From Burkholderiales bacterium (GTDB lineage: Bacteria; Pseudomonadota; Gammaproteobacteria; Burkholderiales; SG8-39), in assembly GCA_919902965.1 (NCBI GenBank), contig CAKKSJ010000390.1, positions 1 to 5,854 of the forward strand: DNA of 5,854 nucleotides. The letters are read 5' to 3'. This document shows positions 1-5,854 of this stretch, piece after piece. How positions within the stretch are numbered: the first letter of the stretch is position 1; every line of letters begins with the position of its first letter. A model generated the notes under the pieces. It searched no databases and had not been told where the DNA came from. It saw only the letters and a program-made list of their open reading frames with translations. A program made the position numbers and the translations under genes.

Positions 1-2370
1 AAATAGGTAGCGCTCGCCGCTGGCCTTGGCCTTTTTTAGCGCGGCCTCTGCGTTATTGAACAGCGTCTCGGCATCGGCGCCGTCGTCCGGGTACACGGCC
101 ACACCGACCCTGGCGGCGATGCGGAACACGGCGTCGTTCAGGCGGAACGGATGGTGCACAAAAGCGACCATGGTTTTGTCGAGCAGCCCTATGACGTCGC
201 CCTCCTGCCTTACTTGCGGCAGCACCAGGGCAAAATGGTCCGCACCGATCCGCGCCAGCAGGTTGGCGTCCCCCGCATTAAGCGTCAGCCACTCGGCCAC
301 TTGCCGCAGGAGCGCGTCGCCGGCCGGCCGGCCGAGGCTGTCGTTGATGTTCTTGAAGCGCTCCAGGTCGACCAGGAACACGGCCACCTTGTGCCCGCCG
401 CTGGCGGCGCTGCGCATGTACTGCGCCACCCGCTCGAGAAACAGGCTGCGATTCGCCAGGCCGGTGAGCATATCGTAGTAGGCGAGGTAGTCGAGCCGCT
501 CCTGCTTCGCGATGTGATCGATCGCGAATGCGATGTCGCCGGCCAGTTCGGTCAGCAGCTTCAACTCTTCGTGGTCGAAAAAGCCTGCCTCACCGGCGTA
601 CAGGGCAAGGACCCCGACTGCTTCATCCGAAATCAGCAATGGCAAAACAGCCAGAGAGCGGGTTTCACGCTCGACGTGTCTCTTGCTGAACATCACCGCT
701 GGATCGTTTTGGGTGTCGTTCGAGAAGACAGCCGTTTTTCCCCTGATCGCGCGTGCGGTCAGAGTGTTTCCCAGAGGCGCATCTTCGCGTAACGAGAAAT
801 TGTCTTTGATGACCCTCAGAAACTCCGGCTCCGCACCTGCCGAAGCGATGGGGATGACTTTCATTTCAATTCGGTCGACGACACCGATCCAGGCCATCTT
901 GAATTGTCCGAGATCCACTGCGAGCCGGCAGGCCTCCCGGAAGAGTTCGTCGCGGTGAAGCCCGCGCACGATCAGCGTGTTGATCCCGCTCAGCAAGGCG
1001 TATACGCGATTCAGGCGTTTGATTCTGACCTCGGCACGCGCCTGCTCGGTTATGTCTTCGCCGATACTTGCGGTGCCGATCACCGCGCCGGCGCCAGAGC
1101 GTAGCACCGAATTGTTCCAGCGGATTAGCCGGCGCTCGCCCGAACGCGTAAGGATCTCATTCTCGTGATGCCATGCTTCGGGCTGGTTGTCGAGGAGCGC
1201 AGAAAATAGAGTGTCTTTCAAATCGTTGATTTCCGGCGGCACGAACACCTCAAACCAGTTTCGCCCGATGACTTCCTCGTGTCGCCAACCGGTCAGGCGA
1301 AGCAGGTACTCGTTGCAATAGGTAATTCGCGCTTCGCGGTCGAGCATCGTTGAAATCAACTCAATATTTCGCAGCAGTTCGCTGAAGCGACGCTCGCTTT
1401 CGCGCAAATCCTGCACGACCTGCTTGTGTGCCGTGATGTCGTCGTACAGACCCAGAACGCCGATGATCCGGTGATCATTGTCACGCAGCGGCACCTTGGA
1501 AGTGCGCAGCCAGATCGTTTTGCCCTCCGGCGTCGTCTGCGGTTCTTCGATATCCGGCTTGGGGGCGCCCGATGCCATCACTGCCCTGTCATCGCCGCGG
1601 TACAACTCGGCCTGATCCTTCCACCCCATGTCAAAATCGGTCTTGCCGCTCAGTTCGTCGGGCCTGGCGTGCCCGGCATCTTTCGCGAACAGCGTGTTGC
1701 AGCCCAGATAGCGCAGATCCCGGTCTTTCCAGAAGATGCGGGATGGCACATTTTCCACAACGAGCTGGAGCAAATTCTTCGACTGCCGGAGTGCGTCGTC
1801 TGCCCGCTTGCGCTCGGTGATATCGCGTACCAGGGTGACGATCATCCAGCGGTCGCCAGAGCGCTGCGCGTGGCGCCGCACTTCGACCCATGCTTGCGCG
1901 CCGTCCTGGCGCGGCCGCAGCAATTCCTGTGGTTTTGCCAGCACGCCGCTGGTGATGATGGCATCGTAGGTGCGCTCAAGCTCCGCCCGCGAAGTCGAAA
2001 GCACCGCCCAGGGCTCCAAGGCAAGCAGTCCTTCACGCGTCTGGTTCAGCATCCGGCAGGCGGCGTCGTTGACGTGAATGAAGCGCATATTCGATCGATC
2101 GACCAGATAGATTGCATCGGCTATGGCGTCCATCGCCGCGGCAATACGCCGCAAGGCCTCGTCGCTGGCAGCCTGCTTGGCGGCTTCGCTGTGTCGCAGC
2201 TGCTCCTGGGCATGGCGCAACAAGAACGTGCGGCCGTCCCGGTCCGCAACGGCATCCACCTCGCCCGCCGTCAGTTCCTCCAGGCGCTGCCCGGTCTGGT
2301 GCAGGATCTCGATCAGCGCGGCAATTTCCTGGTTCGCATCCGCCGGGGGGGATGGCTTTTTCGGTCTCAT
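1..2370 (-). CDS. Multi-sensor PAS-PAS-PAS-GAF-GGDEF signalling protein (3' end beyond the window)
   Basis: The frame is open from the ATG at 2370 to base 1, giving 790 residues with no stop; the C-terminus lies off the left edge. Domains read directly: an N-terminal leader with the motif GEVDAVADRDGR (about 37-47); PAS 1 (about 72-187, closing VRDITERK); PAS 2 (about 198-316, closing YDDITAHK); PAS 3 (about 326-446, closing GEDITEQA); GAF (about 455-620); GGDEF (from about 630, with DMLTGLANR at 633-641 and DLERFKNINDSLG at 668-680). The signature is GADHF (709-713) instead of GGDEF, so the catalytic Glu is His, and no RxxD inhibitory site precedes it. Cyclase activity is therefore unlikely; in known composite proteins such domains often precede an EAL phosphodiesterase, which could follow here. 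There are no signal peptide or membrane segments, so it is probably a cytoplasmic sensor. The ATG overlaps the kaiB stop (ATGA) and has no clear Shine-Dalgarno, which implies translational coupling. The ligands of the PAS and GAF domains cannot be read from the sequence. Confidence 0.93.
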   Translation of the reverse strand, partial: MRPKKPSPPADANQEIAALIEILHQTGQRLEELTAGEVDAVADRDGRTFLLRHAQEQLRHSEAAKQAASDEALRRIAAAMDAIADAIYLVDRSNMRFIHVNDAACRMLNQTREGLLALEPWAVLSTSRAELERTYDAIITSGVLAKPQELLRPRQDGAQAWVEVRRHAQRSGDRWMIVTLVRDITERKRADDALRQSKNLLQLVVENVPSRIFWKDRDLRYLGCNTLFAKDAGHARPDELSGKTDFDMGWKDQAELYRGDDRAVMASGAPKPDIEEPQTTPEGKTIWLRTSKVPLRDNDHRIIGVLGLYDDITAHKQVVQDLRESERRFSELLRNIELISTMLDREARITYCNEYLLRLTGWRHEEVIGRNWFEVFVPPEINDLKDTLFSALLDNQPEAWHHENEILTRSGERRLIRWNNSVLRSGAGAVIGTASIGEDITEQARAEVRIKRLNRVYALLSGINTLIVRGLHRDELFREACRLAVDLGQFKMAWIGVVDRIEMKVIPIASAGAEPEFLRVIKDNFSLREDAPLGNTLTARAIRGKTAVFSNDTQNDPAVMFSKRHVERETRSLAVLPLLISDEAVGVLALYAGEAGFFDHEELKLLTELAGDIAFAIDHIAKQERLDYLAYYDMLTGLANRSLFLERVAQYMRSAASGGHKVAVFLVDLERFKNINDSLGRPAGDALLRQVAEWLTLNAGDANLLARIGADHFALVLPQVRQEGDVIGLLDKTMVAFVHHPFRLNDAVFRIAARVGVAVYPDDGADAETLFNNAEAALKKAKASGERYLF

Positions 2371-2657
2371 ACAGCGACGGCTTCTAGCCCCAACACCTGC
2401 AACACCGGCTGCGTCTGGCTCAGCGTGCCGACGATACTTCGGACAGGGGACGGGGCGAACTTGACCAGAGTCGGCGTCATGAAAATGCGGTCTGCCAGCG
2501 CGCGCTTCGGTTCCCGAAACACATCCACGACTTCGATTTCGTGCCGATCCGGCAGGTGTGCCCGGCAAAGCGCGGTCAGATTGGCAAGCGCCTGCGCCGA
2601 GTTCAGCGCGTCGCCAGCGACGTAGAGCCGGAACTTGAACAGGACGCGTCGACTCAT
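2367..2657 (-). CDS. kaiB: KaiB-like circadian clock protein
   Basis: A 96-residue protein, close to the roughly 100 residues of cyanobacterial KaiB. Family hallmarks are visible: RLYVAGDALNS at 10-20, VVDVFREP at 43-50, MTPTLVKFAPSPVRSIVG at 60-77, and a C-terminal leucine-rich segment. In cyanobacteria KaiB has a thioredoxin-like N-terminal half, switches fold, and binds the KaiC CI ring to drive dephosphorylation and output signalling. By inference this protein partners with the KaiC encoded directly upstream. Its ATG overlaps the kaiC TGA (ATGA at 2654-2657), and its own TGA overlaps the next ATG in the same way. No strong Shine-Dalgarno is present, so reinitiation after kaiC is likely. 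The C-terminus is short, ending LEAVAV, and lacks the acidic tail of cyanobacterial KaiB. Rough alignment puts Val and Gly where cyanobacterial KaiB has the Gly and Asp linked to fold switching. Family assignment is firm; clock function is not shown. Confidence 0.93.
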   Translation of the reverse strand: MSRRVLFKFRLYVAGDALNSAQALANLTALCRAHLPDRHEIEVVDVFREPKRALADRIFMTPTLVKFAPSPVRSIVGTLSQTQPVLQVLGLEAVAV

Positions 2658-4399
2658 GGCGGGGTCACTTTTCGTCCCGGAGTCGCCGCATCGGCGCCGC
2701 GCAACTCCTTCATTTCTGTGCGGCCGCGCGACAATTCACCCTTGTCGCTCTGCGTGGTGCGTAGCAACAGTGCTTTCTCCACCTGCTTCGCCACAAGTTC
2801 GGTCTGCAGCGACTTCAAGCGCACTTCAAGCTCTGCCTCCTCGGCGTTGAGTTTGACGGTCTTGAGTTTTGCGGCGACTTCTGCGGCCTCATGCACGACC
2901 CGCTCTGCGCGTTCCTTTTCCCAGCGCAAGGTGCCCATCAGCACCTCGCCGCCCGCCGTGTAGGTGTCGGCCAGGGTCACGCCCGCATCGCTCAGGATCA
3001 ACTCGCGCAACTGATTCGAGTGCGTCGTGCCGCGCGACTTGACGATGGACAAGCCCCGGTTGCGCTCGCCGGCCTGCATCAGATAGTTGAGATGGATCCA
3101 GGTGTCCACCAGTGCCGAGATCTGCAACTGCGTGCTGCCCTCCACCTGACCGGACATCTCGTCGAGCAGGCTGGTGCAGACCAGGGTAGTGCCATCGCCC
3201 TTGGCCCAGTCGATCAAGCGGTCCGCCACGTTTTGCGTACTCAGGTCATTGCCGGATTTGGACCACGCCGACACCGGATCGATGACGACGCAGCGGGCGC
3301 CATGCTCTTTCGCCAGCGCCTTGATGCGCACCAGGTAGGTCTCGGCGCTGCCGGTGATGGCGCGGGCGGAGATCACGCGCAAGATCCTGTTCTTGAGGTA
3401 ACGATCCAAGTGGATACCGACGGAGAGCAGGTTGCGGATCACCTCGGTGCGGTTCGTATCGAAACAAACGAACAGGGTGCGCTCGCCGCGCCGGCAGGCC
3501 GCCTCGGTAAAGGCGCCGCTCAAGGTCGTCTTGGCCGTTCCGGAAAACCCAGTGATGAGCACGCTGGCGCCGCGGTAGTAGCCGCCGCCGAGCATGGTAT
3601 CGAGCCGCTCGATGCCGCTGGAAACGCGCTCATTGCTTACTTTGACTTCCGCGCGGGTCAGCGTGTGCGCAATGGCGACGTCGAATCCGCTATTGCCGAT
3701 CAGGAACGACGATTCATCCTCATCGAAACCGGAACCGCGGTATTTCTGCACGCGCAGACTGCGCTGCGATACACCCAACACCACGCTGTGCTTGAGGATC
3801 ACGGCGCAGTCGACCATGAATTGCATGAAGCCGAACGGCTGCTGGCTGATGGAGTTGGTCTCGTTCGCCGCGGACTTAAGCGTAATGATGCCGGTCAGTT
3901 CGCGCGCCAATAACCACGCATGCAAGCGGTAGATTTCGCGCCTTTCCGCCGCCAGGTCAGGCAGCAGGGCCAATACGACGTCCAGGGCGTCGAACACGAT
4001 GCGTTTTGCGCCCATTTCCCGGGCTTTGACTTCGAGCGCCGCCAGCATGCCGTCGATATCGAAATCCCCCGACTGGACCAGGTTGGGCAGCGGTTGGGCG
4101 TCCAGGAAGAACAGCTTTTTCTTGCGCTGAAGTTCGGAGAGCTTCCAGCCAAAGCTCTCGGCATTGGCGACGATGCGCTTCGAGGATTCTTCAAAAGCGA
4201 CGAAGATGCCGGGCTCCTTGCCCTCCCATGCGCCGTGCGCCAGGAATTGCAGAGCGAACACGGTCTTGCCCGAGCCGGGCCCGCCCACCAGCAGTGTGGT
4301 ACGGCCGTGTGGCAGACCGCCGCCGGTAATTTCGTCGAAACCGGCGATGCCGCTCAGCGCCTTGCCCGGAATTTTCGGATTCGGATTGTTCGCGCGCAT
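2654..4399 (-). CDS. kaiC: KaiC-like double-domain RecA-type ATPase
   Basis: A 581-residue protein with two RecA/KaiC domains. CI (about 10-245) has Walker A GGPGSGKT (39-46), a catalytic Glu pair at 70-71 (FEES) and Walker B IVFDALD (134-140). CII (about 255-490) has Walker A GFSGTAKT (284-291), Walker B VVIDPVS (371-377) and the KSRG motif (454-457). In cyanobacteria KaiC forms a double-ring hexamer; CI ATPase sets the pace and CII autophosphorylates S431 and T432. Here S428 matches S431, A429 replaces T432, T423 matches T426, and the CII Glu pair reads Asp-Thr (314-315). A charged, probably helical or coiled-coil tail (about 493-548) follows, with no recognisable KaiA-binding end. It most resembles the KaiC2-type proteins of non-cyanobacteria, by memory only. 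An ATG 24 bases upstream (4423) is in frame, but 4399 was chosen because GGGGGA sits 6 bases before it and none precedes 4423. It is the first gene of the kaiC-kaiB-sensor unit. Confidence 0.94.
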   Translation of the reverse strand: MRANNPNPKIPGKALSGIAGFDEITGGGLPHGRTTLLVGGPGSGKTVFALQFLAHGAWEGKEPGIFVAFEESSKRIVANAESFGWKLSELQRKKKLFFLDAQPLPNLVQSGDFDIDGMLAALEVKAREMGAKRIVFDALDVVLALLPDLAAERREIYRLHAWLLARELTGIITLKSAANETNSISQQPFGFMQFMVDCAVILKHSVVLGVSQRSLRVQKYRGSGFDEDESSFLIGNSGFDVAIAHTLTRAEVKVSNERVSSGIERLDTMLGGGYYRGASVLITGFSGTAKTTLSGAFTEAACRRGERTLFVCFDTNRTEVIRNLLSVGIHLDRYLKNRILRVISARAITGSAETYLVRIKALAKEHGARCVVIDPVSAWSKSGNDLSTQNVADRLIDWAKGDGTTLVCTSLLDEMSGQVEGSTQLQISALVDTWIHLNYLMQAGERNRGLSIVKSRGTTHSNQLRELILSDAGVTLADTYTAGGEVLMGTLRWEKERAERVVHEAAEVAAKLKTVKLNAEEAELEVRLKSLQTELVAKQVEKALLLRTTQSDKGELSRGRTEMKELRGADAATPGRKVTPP

Positions 4400-4405
4400 G
4401 TGCCG

Positions 4406-4411
4406 TCCCCC
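4406..4411 (-). promoter_or_regulatory. Ribosome binding site of kaiC
   Basis: GGGGGA on the minus strand lies 6 bases before the ATG at 4399. It decides the start: the in-frame ATG at 4423 has no purine-rich tract at suitable spacing. It is also the only reasonable Shine-Dalgarno of the three-gene unit, since kaiB and the PAS/GGDEF gene start at ATGA overlaps. Confidence 0.55.
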
Positions 4412-4486
4412 GGTCCAATGCATGGAACAGTCTTGGAGGCAGATCGCGCGGTAGGGTCACGGGACGCGCCAGCAAAACCGGCTCGC

Positions 4487-4510
4487 TCAGGGAAATGCCT
4501 CAGCCCCTGA
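4487..4510. promoter_or_regulatory. Inverted repeat upstream of kaiC, possible operator
   Basis: Two perfect 6-base arms, TCAGGG (4487-4492) and CCCTGA (4505-4510), are separated by 12 bases, a spacing compatible with a dimeric DNA-binding regulator. The repeat lies about 90-110 bases before the kaiC start. A TTGACC element on the minus strand (4514-4519), which could be a -35 box, abuts it, but no good -10 hexamer follows at 16-18 bases. The repeat is a direct observation; operator function is inferred. A 6-base arm could arise by chance. Confidence 0.3.
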
Positions 4511-4598
4511 CTAGGTCAATATCCGCTTGTTTGCTGTGACGGTATGTGCGCTAGCACACAGAAGCCGCAGTGGCGCTCGCGTGTCTGCGGCAGGCGCG

Positions 4599-4617
4599 CG
4601 GGTTGGACCGGAACCCG
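4599..4617 (-). other. Short stem-loop downstream of clpB
   Basis: CGGGTT and AACCCG arms form a 6-bp stem around a 7-base loop, about 30 bases past the clpB stop codon. It could stabilise the clpB transcript end or aid termination, but no T-tract follows on the minus strand, so it is not a standard intrinsic terminator. A second small hairpin, TGTGC-GCTA-GCACA, lies at 4545-4558, also without a T-tract. Confidence 0.25.
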
Positions 4618-4648
4618 GCACACACCGCCGCACCGATATCTCCGGCTC

Positions 4649-5854
4649 TCAGCCCTTGCTGAACTGGATCGCGCCGCCCTTGGCCGCGATTTTCAGCGTG
4701 TCCTTGGCGGCGAACTCGCCCTCGAGGATGCGTTTCGCCAGCGGATTCTCGATTTCCGACTGGATCGCGCGCTTCAACGGGCGCGCGCCGTAGACCGGGT
4801 CGAAACCGGCCGCGGCGATTTGCGCCAGCGCGCTGTCGGTCACGTCGAGCTTGATTTCCATTCCGGCGAGGCGCTTGGCGAGCATACCCAGCTGGATTTT
4901 GGCGATGCTCTTTATGTTCGCCTCGTCCAGAGCGTGGAACACCACGATCTCGTCGATGCGGTTGACGAACTCGGGTCGGAAATGCGTGCGCACCTCGCCC
5001 ATTACCGCGAGCTTGATGATCTGATAGTCGTCGCCGGTCATCTGCTGGATCATTTGCGAGCCGAGGTTGGAAGTCATCACCACCACGGTGTTCTTGAAGT
5101 CCACGGTGCGGCCCTGGCCATCGGTCATGCGCCCGTCGTCGAGCACCTGCAGCAGCACGTTGAACACGTCCGGATGCGCTTTTTCCACTTCGTCCAGCAG
5201 GATCACGCAATAGGGTTTGCGCCGTACCGCTTCGGTGAGATGGCCGCCCTCTTCATAGCCGACATAGCCCGGCGGCGCGCCGATCAGCCGCGCGACCGAG
5301 TGCTTCTCCATGAATTCGCTCATGTCGACGCGAATCAGATGATCCTCGGAATCGAACAGGAAACCGGCCAGCGCCTTGCACAGCTCGGTCTTGCCCACGC
5401 CGGTGGGCCCGAGAAACAGGAAGGAACCGTAGGGCCGGTTCGGATCGGCGAGGCCCGCGCGCGACCTTCTGATCGCATCGGACACCAGGCGCACTGCCTC
5501 GTCCTGGCCGACCACGCGCTCGTGCAGTTTCGCCTCCATGTGCAGCAACTTCTCGCGCTCGCCCTGCATCATTTTGGACACCGGGATGCCGGTGGCGCGC
5601 GATACCACCTCGGCAATTTCCTCGGCGCCGACTTCGGTGCGCAGCAGCCGCGCCTTGCCCGGTTTCGGACCTGCTTTTTCCTCTTTCTTCAATTGCGCTT
5701 CGAGCTGGGGTATGCGGCCGTACTGCAGTTCCGACATGCGCTGCCAATCGCCCTTGCGCCTGGCCGCCTCCATCTCGAGTTTCAGTTTTTCCAGCTCTTC
5801 CTTGATGTGCTGCGCGCCCTGCACCTCGGCTTTTTCCGCCTTCCACACTTCTTC
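4649..5854 (-). CDS. clpB: ATP-dependent disaggregase ClpB, C-terminal part (5' end beyond the window)
   Basis: The last 401 residues of a protein that is about 860 residues long in the family. ClpB is a cytoplasmic hexameric AAA+ chaperone that, with DnaK, threads aggregated proteins through its pore for refolding. In order, the fragment shows the end of the charged coiled-coil middle domain (about 1-60, including the GDWQRMSELQYG stretch); the linker into the second AAA+ domain with ATGIPVSKM (87-95); Walker A GPTGVGKT (149-156); the pore-loop segment GYVGYEEGG (196-204); Walker B VILLDEVEKAH (217-227); the sensor-1 Asn in MTSNLGS; an arginine finger in FRPEFVNRIDE (292-302); and sensor 2 GARPLKR (356-362). 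All key residues of this domain are intact, so it looks functional. The middle domain marks it as ClpB rather than ClpA or ClpC. The real start is off the right edge; the GTG at 5848 is an internal valine. About 250 bases separate it from kaiC, so it is probably a separate transcript. Confidence 0.96.
   Translation of the reverse strand, partial: EEVWKAEKAEVQGAQHIKEELEKLKLEMEAARRKGDWQRMSELQYGRIPQLEAQLKKEEKAGPKPGKARLLRTEVGAEEIAEVVSRATGIPVSKMMQGEREKLLHMEAKLHERVVGQDEAVRLVSDAIRRSRAGLADPNRPYGSFLFLGPTGVGKTELCKALAGFLFDSEDHLIRVDMSEFMEKHSVARLIGAPPGYVGYEEGGHLTEAVRRKPYCVILLDEVEKAHPDVFNVLLQVLDDGRMTDGQGRTVDFKNTVVVMTSNLGSQMIQQMTGDDYQIIKLAVMGEVRTHFRPEFVNRIDEIVVFHALDEANIKSIAKIQLGMLAKRLAGMEIKLDVTDSALAQIAAAGFDPVYGARPLKRAIQSEIENPLAKRILEGEFAAKDTLKIAAKGGAIQFSKG

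Noticed and set aside
1426..2625. A 399-residue open frame on the plus strand
   Set aside because: It lies antisense to the PAS/GGDEF gene and kaiB, both of which show clear family motifs. Its translation shows no recognisable domain, and long antisense frames are expected in GC-rich coding DNA.
2891..3913. A 340-residue open frame on the plus strand
   Set aside because: It is wholly antisense to kaiC, rich in Ala, Gly, His and Gln with no family motif, and explained as a shadow of kaiC codon structure.
4400..4423. Upstream ATG giving KaiC eight extra residues
   Set aside because: No Shine-Dalgarno precedes it, while GGGGGA is well placed for the ATG at 4399, which also gives a more usual lead into the conserved GIAGFDEITGGGLP segment.
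3920..4510. A 196-residue open frame on the plus strand reaching into the gap before kaiC
   Set aside because: Most of it is antisense to the well-supported kaiC CI domain and it has no recognisable domain.
4545..4617. Two small hairpins as an intrinsic terminator of clpB
   Set aside because: Stems are only 5-6 bp and neither is followed by a T-rich tract on the minus strand.
4527..4793. An 88-residue open frame on the plus strand beginning in the gap and running into clpB
   Set aside because: Much of it is antisense to the conserved ClpB C-terminus; no ribosome binding site or recognisable motif supports it.
5846..5848. GTG as a possible start for the ClpB frame
   Set aside because: The frame stays open to the window edge, and the residues around it belong to the ClpB middle domain, so this is an internal valine of a truncated gene.

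Overview
The window is GC-rich and reads almost entirely on the minus strand. It carries two complete genes and two that run off the window edges. The compact layout and the style of the ClpB and PAS/GAF/GGDEF proteins suggest a proteobacterium, probably a betaproteobacterium. That assignment rests on recognising protein style, not on a database search.

Reading in the direction of transcription (high to low coordinates), the window opens inside clpB. This codes for the disaggregase chaperone ClpB; only the end of the middle domain, the second AAA+ domain and the C-terminus are present, and the stop codon is at 4649. A gap of about 250 bp follows (4400-4648). It holds a short stem-loop after clpB, an inverted repeat TCAGGG-N12-CCCTGA and a ribosome binding site. 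No convincing intrinsic terminator or sigma-70 promoter was seen in it.

A tightly packed three-gene unit comes next: a double-domain KaiC-like ATPase (2654-4399), a KaiB-like thioredoxin-fold protein (2367-2657), and a large cytoplasmic protein with three PAS domains, one GAF domain and a GGDEF domain (1-2370, cut by the left edge). Both junctions are 4-base ATGA overlaps, so the three genes are very probably one translationally coupled operon. No kaiA is visible.

The most interesting reading is that this is a KaiA-independent, non-cyanobacterial Kai module wired to a cyclic-di-GMP-type output protein instead of a histidine kinase. Several residues depart from the cyanobacterial clock paradigm. 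The KaiC CII domain keeps the serine phosphosite but has alanine at the neighbouring threonine site, and it lacks the catalytic Glu-Glu pair. KaiC ends in a long charged helical tail. The GGDEF signature is GADHF, which predicts no diguanylate cyclase activity and suggests that an EAL domain may follow beyond the window. No RNA genes, CRISPR arrays or mobile elements were seen.
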